Shown here: piece by piece, positions 17,101 through 26,497 of the stretch | How positions within the stretch are numbered: position 1 is the stretch's first letter | How the letters are laid out: each line of letters opens with the position of its first letter | Origin: Pedobacter sp. PLR | GTDB taxonomy: Bacteria; Bacteroidota; Bacteroidia; Sphingobacteriales; Sphingobacteriaceae | NCBI RefSeq assembly: GCF_026239675.1 | Contig: NZ_JAPIVQ010000003.1 | Location: 124,001-188,000, forward strand | Direction of reading: 5' to 3' | Length of the DNA: 64,000 nucleotides | Program-made: the position numbers and the translations under genes | The notes under the pieces: generated by a model | The model's input: the letters and a program-made list of their open reading frames with translations, nothing else | The model's database searches: none | What the model was told of the DNA's origin: nothing

Positions 17101-19295
17101 AGCTTTTGTTGTGCATAGGTGCCGTTTATATCCAGGTTTTTGTAAGTGTATTTGTTATAAGTAGCAGTCAGAATCTGCCCCTTGATTTTGACTGCGGCAG
17201 TTTTTGCATCTAAACCGGTTCCGCTAATTGTGGCTTTAGCAGTAATCCTGCCCAGCTGTGCCTGTTGTTTCAACAGTTTTCCAACATTGAAATTGTTCAG
17301 GCTAACGTTGGCCGTATATTGCTCTTTGCCTTTCGGCCCCTTCATCGTGGCCAGTAATTTAGCCGATCCCATATCCGTATTGATGTTGAATCCGGTGTTG
17401 AAGTTGGTTAAAGACCCTGTAAACTTACCAGTGGCCTGAATCCTGTTTGGCAGTTCTATATTTGTGGGTAAGGTGTTTTTAGGGATAACAACCAATAAAT
17501 CTTGTTTGGTTAGGGAGAACTGCTTAATGTTCAGATCCAGATAAAGCTTGTTCATATCCGGCAATCCTCTGACCTTACCATTGAGGTCTATATTCGTGCT
17601 TTTTAAACCAGAGGCTTGAAAACGCGGGATATTCAGGTTGTTGAGGTAACCATTAACGCTGCCATTGATCTTTAGTTTTTCATTCCTATAGGCTGCAGGA
17701 ACGGCATCGGAAAAATAGCCGGCATCCTTAAGACCTATCGTAGAGTTTTTAACCACCATGTTGATTTTTACCTTTTCCGGATGTTTCGTCAGGTCATCCA
17801 TGGAGGTATAGGTCAATGAAGTCGCATTTTCAATGGAAGTATTCGGTGTTTTTAAGATGAAGTTTTTGACGTAAATGGCCTTGTCGCTGTAAGAAACGTC
17901 ACCTTGAAGCCTTGACAACTGGAAGCCGCTTTTTTCTCTCATAAAGCCTTTATTTACCTTCACTTTGATGCCATCCGGACCATATGCCAGTCCCTGAGCT
18001 ATGACATCCAGATCTCTGATTTTTAAGTGATTAAAATCCATGCCTTTGCTTGGCTTAGCACTAAGATCGTCGTACTGGATGTTATTTTTGGAAAGATTTA
18101 ATTTGCTCAGTAGTAAAGAAATCGGGGCCGAAGCAGCAGGGTCTGTACTGGCGGCTCCTTTCGCAGATGTTGCGGATTTTGTAGCTGAAGCCGCTTTTTC
18201 CGATGATGAAGCTTTTCCCGATGATGAAGGTTTTGCTGGTGCTGCGGGTCTAAAGGCAAAGAGCACATCAGAATTGTTTAATGTCGCTTGTTCTAACTGG
18301 TATTTGCTTTTAGTTAAATCAGCCATCAATTTGCTGATAGAGAATTCTTTGAGATTTACTTTGGCCTTCATCTGATTAGCGGAGGCTTTATAATCTACGG
18401 TAGAATTGTTGATTTTCCCTTCCGCAACATTGTATTTGTTGTTGGTCAGGTCGGCAATCAGTTGCGTCAACACCAGCTCATTCAGGTTAACATCCGCGCT
18501 CATTTGCGACAACTGATCGTCAAAGCCGATCTTCACCTTGTTAAAAACAAAATCCTGGATCTCTACTAAAGGAAGTTTTCCGGATTCCGTTTTTGCCGTG
18601 TCCATACTTTGTTCGAGCTGCGCTTTTAATTGCGTGAGTGGTTTTCGCTGCGCATATTTTAAGTCGGTATTTTTTAAGGAAAGAGATCGGATAACATAGC
18701 GTTGCTGATCCATGTCAAAGTCTTTAATATTGGTTTTAAACTCACCAAGATTAAGTTTCATCTCATTTCCTGCAACATCATCACGATACACAATGCCAAT
18801 ATCTTCCAGACTGATTTTATTGATTGAAAATTTAAGGGTGGAGGTCGTATCTTTTTCCACCTGATCTTCCGGTTTCTTTTGATCAGACATAAATGCGTCC
18901 ACTAAAAAGGAGAAATTGAAAGTGGTATCCGGATTAATCCGGGTCACATTGGCCCTTATTTTTTCTAAAGAAATATTATTGATCTCTATTTTATTGTTGA
19001 AGATTTTGAAGAGGTCCAGGTCGACTGCCAATTTCTGCGCATACAGTAACGTGTCACCTTTTTTGTCTTCCATATAGAACTTGTTCATCACAATGTCCTT
19101 AGGGAAGGCAATATGGATGCTTTCCAGGCTCACCTCCGTCTTAGTCTTGTTTTTTAAATAACTGATTGCCTGGTCTTTTACGAAGTTTTGAACGGCAGGG
19201 ATATTTAGAGAAACTACAATAAGGATCAGGAGCAAAATGATGCTCGCGATGATCCATAAGACGACTTTAAAACTTTTACGTATATATTTATTCAA
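14085..19295 (-). CDS. tamB: TamB, translocation and assembly module / bridge-like lipid transfer protein
   Basis: This 1736-residue periplasm-spanning protein is anchored by an N-terminal membrane helix (about 10-32, VVLWIIASIILLLILIVVSL). AsmA-like repeats of beta structure fill most of its length. The DUF490/TamB signature is near the C-terminus (about 1380-1650), with GEGTLNATMDPSGKISMTGRY and the NLASDLIKGVDVNFGL region. TamB partners with TamA/TamL and belongs to the AsmA-like bridge proteins thought to carry phospholipids to the outer membrane. A low-complexity Ala/Ser/Lys/Thr-rich insert lies at about residues 352-392 (18120-18240). It is the first gene of the operon tamB-tamL-yihY. 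Confidence 0.9.
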   Translation of the reverse strand: MNKYIRKSFKVVLWIIASIILLLILIVVSLNIPAVQNFVKDQAISYLKNKTKTEVSLESIHIAFPKDIVMNKFYMEDKKGDTLLYAQKLAVDLDLFKIFNNKIEINNISLEKIRANVTRINPDTTFNFSFLVDAFMSDQKKPEDQVEKDTTSTLKFSINKISLEDIGIVYRDDVAGNEMKLNLGEFKTNIKDFDMDQQRYVIRSLSLKNTDLKYAQRKPLTQLKAQLEQSMDTAKTESGKLPLVEIQDFVFNKVKIGFDDQLSQMSADVNLNELVLTQLIADLTNNKYNVAEGKINNSTVDYKASANQMKAKVNLKEFSISKLMADLTKSKYQLEQATLNNSDVLFAFRPAAPAKPSSSGKASSSEKAASATKSATSAKGAASTDPAASAPISLLLSKLNLSKNNIQYDDLSAKPSKGMDFNHLKIRDLDVIAQGLAYGPDGIKVKVNKGFMREKSGFQLSRLQGDVSYSDKAIYVKNFILKTPNTSIENATSLTYTSMDDLTKHPEKVKINMVVKNSTIGLKDAGYFSDAVPAAYRNEKLKINGSVNGYLNNLNIPRFQASGLKSTNIDLNGKVRGLPDMNKLYLDLNIKQFSLTKQDLLVVIPKNTLPTNIELPNRIQATGKFTGSLTNFNTGFNINTDMGSAKLLATMKGPKGKEQYTANVSLNNFNVGKLLKQQAQLGRITAKATISGTGLDAKTAAVKIKGQILTATYNKYTYKNLDINGTYAQQKLNLKSNMADSNLNFNLTAAVNIAGKYPSVKAQMDLTQVDLKALNFSPTEFKVAGTLDADLSTADVDYLNGDVFIKGLQIVKEGKRFNVDTIQLHAETSAEKSLLTLKSELMSARIDGKYQLTNLATAVTNQINKYYQFGEVKQIPDQRIRFFAKIYNPKFIQDFVPSLTTFSPSYIYGLLDTKKDSLAMKAWVPHVVYGDYKVDSTRLSIDNTDQKINYKLTVKSLQSSSINLYNTEVSGDAVGNNLGINIYLRDSKLKDKYLLGGTFQSINKDYRFSLDPQKLLLNYQKWVVSPDNYIQFGQSGIMARDFDISRDNQLLSVNSVSNEANAPLKVLFKDFKIETLTKFAEQDSSLVGGSINGTVDAKDLMGTPKFEANLTIDQLRYQKDQLGTLRVAVNNNTENAFETDISLSGVHELRANGFYYTSPESALDLTLNVDKIDLKELESVSMGQIKKGSGSISGQMTVKGALTSPKILGELKFNQAAFTATYVNSYFRMPNETISFNEEGIKFNNFTVLDSLNQPLKVNGMVYTTNYSDFRFGLDISANNFRLMNSTEADNDMIYGKVFVTTRAFKIRGDLNQPQINMAISVNKGTKFFFAMPTSDPSIIDQEGVVQFIDEDAPPFNGNKALSTDSVSKAPIQGINLSADIEMNKEAEFTVVVDPSNGDMLKVKGEGTLNATMDPSGKISMTGRYQLSDGSYKLSVGGIVTREFKIQQGSSIVWTGEPTSANVDITALYEVNAPAIDLIANEVSEETRNTSKQKFPFQVYLMITGEIMKPIISFKLDLPENERGIIGGQVYTKLQQVNANESELNKQVFALLALERFVADNPFQSLAGSGNGLVANYARQSVSKLLTQQLNNLASDLIKGVDVNFGLNTSEDYSTGKMENRTELEIGLSKKLLDDRLTVTVGSSFGLEGGSGQNNENASNIAGNVNIEYLLSKDGRYRLRAYRRNQTEGIIEGQIIETGIGFALVVDYNKFSEIFRKFKDRRSNKKEQKPKNEKAN

Positions 19296-19461
19296 TTGGC
19301 TTAAATTGATAGTTTGTAGTATTATGGGTTAACTAAAACCATGCCATCGGGCAGGTTTTGGCATGTTCTCCCTATTAGTACAATCAATATAATAAAATTG
19401 TTTATGATCAGGGTTATGAAATTGATTTTTAGGGAAGCCATGGAATTTGTATGTTTAGCGC

Positions 19462-19950
19462 ATGGAAGAAAGAAATTTCACAATCAGCTACCAATCATTT
19501 GAGGGCCTGGAAGAGTTAAACGAGAAGGATAAATTATTATGCTTAAAGGCAGAGGAAGCATTGAAAACATCTTATTCCCCGTATTCCAGATTCAAAGTAG
19601 GAGCAGCAGTAAAGTTAAAAGACGGAAGAATAATCCTGGGAAGTAATCAGGAAAATGTAGCTTATCCATCGGGTTTATGTGCGGAAAGGGTAGCCCTGTT
19701 CAGGATCGGTTCAGAAGATCCGAATGCCGTGATTGAAAGTATAGCAATTACCGCAAAAACTGATAACTTTGTCATCGATAAACCGGTGACTTGCTGTGGT
19801 GGCTGTTTACAGGTCATGGCAGAATTTGAACAGCAACAAAAACAGGAGATTGAAGTCTTGTTCTATTGCATCAACGGGGAAATTTTAAAAGTTAAAGGGA
19901 TAAAAAATCTGGTGCCTTTCCTGTTTAAGGAATCGCGACTGTCAGTATAA
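19462..19950 (+). CDS. cdd: cytidine deaminase
   Basis: This 162-residue zinc enzyme deaminates cytidine and deoxycytidine to uridine forms in pyrimidine salvage. SYSPYSRFKVGAA near residue 37 and PSGLCAERVALF near 71 give the first zinc Cys and the catalytic Glu. The second zinc motif is CCGGC, where the family usually has PCGxC, followed by LQV in place of RQV; both cysteines needed for zinc are kept. The length fits the small homotetrameric type. It is divergent from tamB with 166 bp between them. Confidence 0.9.
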   Translation: MEERNFTISYQSFEGLEELNEKDKLLCLKAEEALKTSYSPYSRFKVGAAVKLKDGRIILGSNQENVAYPSGLCAERVALFRIGSEDPNAVIESIAITAKTDNFVIDKPVTCCGGCLQVMAEFEQQQKQEIEVLFYCINGEILKVKGIKNLVPFLFKESRLSV

Positions 19951-20101
19951 TTGTTTTTGCTAACCAGGCTGTGTTCTTCCTGGTTAAAATAAGCTAAATC
20001 TCTTTCCTGAAGCAGGTATTTCTTAATGGGGTACTGTTGGGAAATCGCTGCTTAAAATTTCGTTTTCAACCCTTATATTTACAGAATCCAATCCATTTTT
20101 G

Positions 20102-23100
20102 ATGAGCGACGAAATAGAAAAAAACGTAAACGAAGAAAGCAAACATACCGTAATTCCTATCAACGGACTTTATGAAAACTGGTTCCTCGATTATGCTTCT
20201 TATGTTATCCTGGATCGAGCCGTACCACACATTAACGACGGTTTGAAACCTGTTCAGCGACGCATTTTACACTCGCTGAAAGAGATGGATGACGGGCGTT
20301 TCAATAAAGCAGCAAACGTTATCGGGAACACGATGAAGTATCACCCACACGGGGATGCCTCTATCGGCGATGCCATGGTGCAGATCGGACAAAAAGATTT
20401 GCTGATCGACTGTCAGGGTAACTGGGGTGACCCGATTACCGGAGATAGCGCCGCTGCGCCACGTTATATTGAAGCACGTTTGTCTAAATTTGCCAATGAA
20501 GTGGTCTTCAACGGAGATACAACAGTATGGCAGTTGAGCTATGACGGCCGTAATAATGAACCCGTTACCTTACCTGTAAAGTTCCCTTTATTATTGGCGC
20601 AAGGTGCCGAAGGTATTGCTGTTGGTTTAGCAACGAAAGTAATGCCCCACAATTTCATCGAATTGCTGGAAGCTTCCATTGAAGTGCTAAAAGGACAACG
20701 CCCAAATATATTACCCGATTTCTTTACCGGTGGTATGGCAGATTTTTCTGCTTATAACGAAGGTATGCGTGGTGGTAAGATCAGGGTGAGGGCCAAAATC
20801 ACAGAAAAAGATAAGAAGACTTTAGTCATTACGGAGATTCCTTTCAGCACCACTACCGGTTCTGTAATTGATAGTATCCTTTCCGCAAATGATAAAGGAA
20901 AGATCAAAATCAAGAAGATTGAAGACAATACTGCCGCTCATGTGGAAATTGTAGTGCAGCTGGCACCCGGAATATCTCCGGATGTGACCATTGATGCACT
21001 TTATGCCTTCACTTCCTGCGAGGTGTCGATCTCTCCAAACACCTGTATCATTAAAGGAGATAAGCCTCACTTTTTAAGTGTGAACGATATTCTGATTGAG
21101 AATACGAACAACACCAAGGCTTTACTGAAACTGGAATTAGAAATTAAATTGAACGAACTTCAGGAGAAGATTTTCTTTAGCTCATTGCTGAAAATCTTTA
21201 TTCAGGAGGGGATGTATAAAAATGCCGAATATGAAAATTCAGGCAACTTTGACATTGTAGTAGAGGTATTGAACAGGTTGTTCGTTCCTTTTATGCCGCA
21301 GTTGTACAGAGATATCCTGCCGGAGGATTTCAAAAAGCTGATCGATAAACCGATGAGCAGCATTACGCGCTTCGATGTGAAGAAGGCGGATGATCAAATG
21401 AAAGCACTGGCGGATGAGATTAAAGTCGTAAAAAATCATTTACGTCACCTGACAGATTATGCCATTGCCTGGTTCCAAAAATTACTGGATAAATATGGCA
21501 AAGGAAGAGAGCGGAAAACGGAAATCCGTTTATTCGATAGGGTAGAAGCTTCCAAAGTGGCTTTAGCAAATGTGAAGTTATACCTGAACAGAGAAGAGGG
21601 GTTCATTGGTACCGGTTTGCGTAAAGATGAGTTTATAGCCGATTGTTCGGATATCGATGAAGTGATCGTATTCAGGGAAGATGGAAAATGTATCATCACC
21701 AAAGTAGCTGATAAAACATTTGTAGGTAAGGGAATCTTACATGCGCAGGTGTTTAAAAAAGGAGATGAGCGTACGATTTACAACCTGATCTATAAAGATG
21801 GGGCGAGTGGAATTTCTTACGTGAAACGCTTTGCTGTAGTCGGTATTACCCGTGATAAAGAATACGACCTGACTAAAGGAAGTAAAGGCTCAAAAGTCCT
21901 TTATTTTACGGCCAACCCTAACGGGGAAGCGGAAATTGTTACAGTTTTACTGAAGCCACATACAAAATTAAAGAAAACCCAGTTCGATCTGGATCTTGCA
22001 GAAATCGCCATCAAAGGACGTGGTTCGCAAGGAAATATCGTTTCCAAATACCCGATCAAAAAGATCTTACTGAAAAGTAAAGGGGTATCTACCTTATCAG
22101 GATTGAAAATCTGGTATGATGAATTGCTGAGAAGGTTAAATGTGGATGGCAGAGGTAAGTATCTGGGCGAATTTGATGGAGATGATAAAATCCTGCAGGT
22201 ACATAAAGATGGTTGGTATGAGCTGAGTACTTTTGATTTAACCAATCATTTCGATGCGGATCTGATCCTGATTCAGAAGTATGATCCTGAAAAGCCTTTT
22301 ACGGTAGTTCAGTATGAAGGTAAAGCAAAGAATCACTTTGTGAAACGTTTTGTTTTCGAACCAATTGGTGTAGGAAAAAAACTAAGTCTGATTTCTGAAG
22401 AAAACGGATCTAAGTTCCTTTATTTAACCAGCAACCCTGAGGCGATGTTAAAGGTAGATGTGTTAAAAGGTAAAACACAGACTCCGGAGACACTGGAAAT
22501 CCTGCTTTCTGAATTTATTGATGTCAAAGGAATCCGTGCAAATGGAAACCGTTTAACACAACATGATGTTCAGCATATCGAAATCTTTAACCATGAAGAG
22601 GACGAATTGGAAGAGGTAGGGAAAGTAGACAATAGTACGGAAGAAGATACTGGCGAAGAACCAGAAAATACAGATCCTGAAAGTACCGACCCGGATAACA
22701 CAGACCCTGACGATAGCGGAACTGAGAACAATACCGAAACTGAGAACGATGCTGATGAGGCTGAAACAAGCACAGACGGTCCTGTCGTTAGCGAGCAAAG
22801 CCCTGAAGAAAGTACTCCTGTTGCTGAAAGTCCGGTAGCAACGAAGGTAACAGATGTATCCCCTGAAGCCCTTGAAGAGGCTTTGGAAGTAGACCCGGTC
22901 AAAGAAACACCAGTAAAGGTTAAGAAAGTAGTAGTGGAACAAATTACGCCGGAAGAACCTGTTGTGGATAAACTGTTGGTAAAAGAGGTTATTCAGGCTC
23001 AGGATGTGGATAACGCTGTGGATAAGGCTGTGGAGAAGAAAGAAAAACCTGCGGTTAAAAAACCGTTTAACACCACTAAAAAAGAGCTGGTTAAGGATAG

Positions 23101-23365
23101 TTCAGTTGATGTGGAAAATCCAAAAGAAGCTTTGAAGGCGCCAATTGAGGCAATAACAACAGCAACTGAGGAAATAACTCCGGTAACGGAGAAAACAGCA
23201 ACAGCTGAAGAAGCATCAACACCTGCAGAAAAAGAAAAGCCTAAAAAGGCATGGAACGCTTCAAAAACAGATAAAGAAGAGAAGCCTGCTAAGAACATCA
23301 TCTTAGAGATCACCAACCCTGATGATGTAGATATAGACAATAAAGGTCAGCTGGGTTTGTTTTAA
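20102..23365 (+). CDS. parC: DNA topoisomerase IV subunit A with long acidic tail
   Basis: This 1087-residue DNA breakage-reunion subunit has catalytic Tyr122 in AAAPRYIEARLSK. The upstream winged-helix region has GLKPVQRRIL and YHPHGDASIGDAM, and the coiled-coil/tower region lies at about 330-480. The C-terminal DNA-wrapping region runs to about residue 830. The last ~260 residues are low-complexity, rich in Glu, Thr, Pro, Asp and Lys, and not seen in Escherichia coli ParC. The ATG at 20102 is chosen; a TTG immediately before it would add one Met. The partner parE is at 8756-10693. A perfect 34-nt palindromic terminator follows. Confidence 0.93.
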   Translation: MSDEIEKNVNEESKHTVIPINGLYENWFLDYASYVILDRAVPHINDGLKPVQRRILHSLKEMDDGRFNKAANVIGNTMKYHPHGDASIGDAMVQIGQKDLLIDCQGNWGDPITGDSAAAPRYIEARLSKFANEVVFNGDTTVWQLSYDGRNNEPVTLPVKFPLLLAQGAEGIAVGLATKVMPHNFIELLEASIEVLKGQRPNILPDFFTGGMADFSAYNEGMRGGKIRVRAKITEKDKKTLVITEIPFSTTTGSVIDSILSANDKGKIKIKKIEDNTAAHVEIVVQLAPGISPDVTIDALYAFTSCEVSISPNTCIIKGDKPHFLSVNDILIENTNNTKALLKLELEIKLNELQEKIFFSSLLKIFIQEGMYKNAEYENSGNFDIVVEVLNRLFVPFMPQLYRDILPEDFKKLIDKPMSSITRFDVKKADDQMKALADEIKVVKNHLRHLTDYAIAWFQKLLDKYGKGRERKTEIRLFDRVEASKVALANVKLYLNREEGFIGTGLRKDEFIADCSDIDEVIVFREDGKCIITKVADKTFVGKGILHAQVFKKGDERTIYNLIYKDGASGISYVKRFAVVGITRDKEYDLTKGSKGSKVLYFTANPNGEAEIVTVLLKPHTKLKKTQFDLDLAEIAIKGRGSQGNIVSKYPIKKILLKSKGVSTLSGLKIWYDELLRRLNVDGRGKYLGEFDGDDKILQVHKDGWYELSTFDLTNHFDADLILIQKYDPEKPFTVVQYEGKAKNHFVKRFVFEPIGVGKKLSLISEENGSKFLYLTSNPEAMLKVDVLKGKTQTPETLEILLSEFIDVKGIRANGNRLTQHDVQHIEIFNHEEDELEEVGKVDNSTEEDTGEEPENTDPESTDPDNTDPDDSGTENNTETENDADEAETSTDGPVVSEQSPEESTPVAESPVATKVTDVSPEALEEALEVDPVKETPVKVKKVVVEQITPEEPVVDKLLVKEVIQAQDVDNAVDKAVEKKEKPAVKKPFNTTKKELVKDSSVDVENPKEALKAPIEAITTATEEITPVTEKTATAEEASTPAEKEKPKKAWNASKTDKEEKPAKNIILEITNPDDVDIDNKGQLGLF

Positions 23366-23391
23366 AGCCCCTTTAAAATAGCTCATGAAAT

Positions 23392-23425
23392 AAAAAGGCC
23401 CCAAATTTAAATTTGGGGCCTTTTT
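23392..23425. terminator. bidirectional terminator between parC and M1 peptidase gene
   Basis: A 34-nt perfect palindrome, AAAAAGGCCCCAAATTT followed by its complement, lies between two convergent genes. Confidence 0.88.
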
Positions 23426-23457
23426 ATTAGGATCAGAATAAATCAGGAAATCCTGAT

Positions 23458-25785
23458 TTATTTTTGTCGGGCTTGTTGCATTGGATTGGTACCAGTAGAG
23501 CTACCTCTTGGCGCTTGCTGCTGCTTGAACAGCTCAAACCTTGAAGGTTGCGCTTTCCTTGGCCAGGAGTTGTTCTGCTCGTCTATATCTGCCGTTTCAC
23601 GGTAAGGGTCTAACTGAACCGCGATGACTTCCTTGTCTTTTGCAAAAACCTTAGTCACCTGGTTTTCATTCTTTCTCCATACATAAGCCGGAATGCGGTC
23701 TATTTCTTTGCTGCCATCTTTAAAAGTCCATTCAATGATGATTGGCATGACTAAGCCACCTTCATTAGAGAATTCCAGTTCATAAAAGTTCTTTTTGCTT
23801 TCATAAAGCTTTTTCTCTTCATCAGATAGGGAGCTATAGTATTTTTGGAATTCTCCGTCTGCAGTCTTAGTCACCTCAAAACGGTCAAACTTATTGTAAA
23901 AATCCAATAAGCTGGTGTCCTGTTCCACGGCAAATTTTATCCCTTCTTTTCTATTGCGGGCTCTGCTGATATTGTCATTGCTTTTATCAAATGATTTTTG
24001 ATTTTCTTTGTTTTCCAGCTGTTGTTTTTTACTGTCCATACGGTAATAACGTACGTCATTTAAGGCGATATCCACCGGATCTGTTCCGAAAAACCAACCC
24101 CTCCAGAACCAATCCAGGTCTACTGCTGAGGCATCTTCCATCGTACGGAACAAATCAGCAGGCGTAGGGTGTTTAAAAGCCCATCTTTTAGCATATTCTT
24201 TAAAGGCATAATCAAACAGTTCTCTGCCCATTACGGTTTCTCTCAGGATGTTTAAAGCGGTGGCCGGTTTCGCATAGGCATTCGGACCAAAGTTGATGAT
24301 GTTTTCAGAGTTGGTCATAATAGGCTCCAGCTGATCCTTTGGCATTTTCATATAATCTACAATCTTATGTGCCGGACCACGTTGAGAAGGGTAGTTAATA
24401 TCCCATTCCTGTTCTGCCAGATATTGACAGAAGGTGTTTAATCCTTCATCCATCCAGGACCATTGGCGCTCATCGGAATTGACAATCATCGGGAAAAAGT
24501 TATGTCCGACTTCATGGATAATCACACCAATCATTCCATACTTTGTCGATTCTGTATAGGTACCATCCTTTTCTGCACGGCCATGATTGAAACAGATCAT
24601 CGGGTATTCCATTCCGTTTGCCGCTTCTACAGAAATGGCCACCGGATAAGGATATGGGATAGTGTGTTTCGAATATACTTTTAAGGTATGGTCAATTACT
24701 TTAGTCGAGTATTTACTGTAAATCGGGTATGCTTCCGGACCATAGTACGACATAGACATGATTTTTTTACCGTTAATATGGGTGGCCATCGCATCCCAGA
24801 CTAATCTGCGGGAGGATATCCAGGCAAAATCTCTTACATTTTCTGCAACATAAGTCCAGGTTTTTGTGCCCGTAGCTTTTTTTGATAAAGCAGCTTTGGC
24901 TTCTTTAAGGTCTATAATTTCTACCGGAGCTTTTGCCGTTTGAGCAGCATTCCATCGTTTTAAGCTGTTGCTGTTGAGTACCGCTGCATAATTCTGACAT
25001 TCGCCCGTTGCACCAACGACGTGATCTGCCGGAACGGTCATGTTTACTTTATAGTTTCCAAATACCAGTGCAAATTCACCTCTTCCTTCGAATTGTTTAT
25101 TTTGCCATCCCTGATAATCGGAGTAAACGGCCATTCTTGGGAACCATTGGGTAATGGTGAACAGGTAATTGTCGTCCTCAGGGAAATATTCATAACCACC
25201 TCTGCCATTAGCGGTCATCCGGTTGGAAATGTTATAGGTCCAGGAGATGTTAAGTTTATACTTTCCTTTGGGTTGAAGTACTGCCGGCAGGTCGATCCGC
25301 ATCATCGTATTGTTGATGGTATAGGGAAGCGGAGTTCCTTTTTCATCAGTTACCCGGATGATTTTTACACCCAGATCATTCGGACTGTTTATAATTCCCG
25401 CCAATTTCTGGTAATCCATTTGGTCGGTCATCTTACTGGTTTCTGTCAGCTTGTTGTCGCTGGTAGATTTATGCTCATTCTCATCCAGCTGCACCCATAA
25501 ATAGCTGAGTGGATCAGGGGAATTGTTATAATAAGTAATCGCCTCTGAACCCTTTAAACGGAGGTTCTTTTCATCCAGTTCCGCATTGATTTGATAATCT
25601 GCGCGTTGTTGCCAATAGGCAGGACCTGGTGCGCCTGAGGCTGAACGGTATGAGTTCGGGTCAGATATAATTGTTCCCAGTTGCTCAAACTTATTGCCAT
25701 GATTGGATCCGGGATTGTTTAAATATTGTGCAGAACCATGTATGCTGATCAAGAGTAAAGCAAGTAGCAGTAGATTTCTTTTCAT
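23458..25785 (-). CDS. M1 family zinc metallopeptidase, secreted
   Basis: This 775-residue aminopeptidase-like enzyme begins with an N-terminal Sec signal peptide (MKRNLLLLALLLISIHGSAQ). The M1 catalytic core shows NGMEYPMICF (substrate-binding exopeptidase motif region, about 385), then HEVGHNFFPM with the third zinc ligand Glu in SWMDEGLNTF about 20 residues on. It should be periplasmic or outer-membrane associated and cleave N-terminal residues from peptides. The C-terminal ~180 residues form a beta-rich region with a charged Gln/Lys/Glu-rich stretch. It lies 56 bp after a HupE/UreJ-like gene on the same strand. Confidence 0.9.
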   Translation of the reverse strand: MKRNLLLLALLLISIHGSAQYLNNPGSNHGNKFEQLGTIISDPNSYRSASGAPGPAYWQQRADYQINAELDEKNLRLKGSEAITYYNNSPDPLSYLWVQLDENEHKSTSDNKLTETSKMTDQMDYQKLAGIINSPNDLGVKIIRVTDEKGTPLPYTINNTMMRIDLPAVLQPKGKYKLNISWTYNISNRMTANGRGGYEYFPEDDNYLFTITQWFPRMAVYSDYQGWQNKQFEGRGEFALVFGNYKVNMTVPADHVVGATGECQNYAAVLNSNSLKRWNAAQTAKAPVEIIDLKEAKAALSKKATGTKTWTYVAENVRDFAWISSRRLVWDAMATHINGKKIMSMSYYGPEAYPIYSKYSTKVIDHTLKVYSKHTIPYPYPVAISVEAANGMEYPMICFNHGRAEKDGTYTESTKYGMIGVIIHEVGHNFFPMIVNSDERQWSWMDEGLNTFCQYLAEQEWDINYPSQRGPAHKIVDYMKMPKDQLEPIMTNSENIINFGPNAYAKPATALNILRETVMGRELFDYAFKEYAKRWAFKHPTPADLFRTMEDASAVDLDWFWRGWFFGTDPVDIALNDVRYYRMDSKKQQLENKENQKSFDKSNDNISRARNRKEGIKFAVEQDTSLLDFYNKFDRFEVTKTADGEFQKYYSSLSDEEKKLYESKKNFYELEFSNEGGLVMPIIIEWTFKDGSKEIDRIPAYVWRKNENQVTKVFAKDKEVIAVQLDPYRETADIDEQNNSWPRKAQPSRFELFKQQQAPRGSSTGTNPMQQARQK

Positions 25786-25841
25786 TTGTTATTTGTAAGG
25801 AATTAATCGGTGGTGTAAGGTGTTTGTTCTTTATTTTTCAT

Positions 25842-26426
25842 TTAAAAGGCGGCAGAAAATCTTTCAGCAGCCATAATAAAGGAGATGCCAAATATAGCGG
25901 ATGAAACAAAGAAATTCCAGTCCCAGCGCTTAATTTTTAACACGCCGACCAGGATTGCGGAAAGTAAAAGAATGCCAATCACAATGATCACCTGGCCGAA
26001 CTCTAATCCGAGATTAAAAGCCAAAAGCTCAGGGACGATATTCTTACTTTTTCCAAGTAAACTTCTCAGGTAATTGGAGAATCCCAATCCATGGATCAGG
26101 CCGAAAAATAAAGCCAGGAGATATTTGAAGTTTGTTGCCCCGTTTTTTGGTCTTTTATTCAGAATATTACCAGCCGCAGTAATCAGAATGGTAACGGGAA
26201 TTAAAAATTCAATGAGGGGAGTGTGAATGTTGATCAGTTTAAAAACGCTTAAAGCGAGGGTAATACTGTGACCAACAGTGAATGCGGTTACCAAAATCAG
26301 GACCTTCTTCCAGTCGCTGATGGCGTAAGTTACGCAGAGGACGACCACAAAAAGGATGTGATCATATCCCTGCCAGTCTAAAATGTGTTGCCAGCCTAAC
26401 TGGAAATAAAGCCAAAAATCTTGCAT
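25842..26426 (-). CDS. HupE/UreJ-like membrane protein
   Basis: This 194-residue protein has about six hydrophobic helices. GWQHILDWQGYDHILFVV near the N-terminus and GLIHGLGFSNYL in the middle carry the conserved His pairs of the HupE/UreJ_2 family, some members of which are nickel or cobalt permeases. In Bacteroidota this short form commonly sits next to an M1 peptidase and a DUF6702 protein, as here, so metal transport is not assured. The ATG at 26426 is preferred over 26465 because the extra 13 residues break the membrane start. It likely forms an operon with the M1 peptidase gene. Confidence 0.8.
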   Translation of the reverse strand: MQDFWLYFQLGWQHILDWQGYDHILFVVVLCVTYAISDWKKVLILVTAFTVGHSITLALSVFKLINIHTPLIEFLIPVTILITAAGNILNKRPKNGATNFKYLLALFFGLIHGLGFSNYLRSLLGKSKNIVPELLAFNLGLEFGQVIIVIGILLLSAILVGVLKIKRWDWNFFVSSAIFGISFIMAAERFSAAF

Positions 26427-26497
26427 TGTTAATTGAATTCGTAATTTTGAATTAATTATACACACATTTTTTTAATTTCAGGTCATCCAGGCCATCT

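Noticed and set aside
22553..23340. Several long antisense frames over the parC tail
   Set aside because: They mirror the low-complexity Glu/Thr/Pro codons of the parC tail and overlap one another; no sign of real coding.
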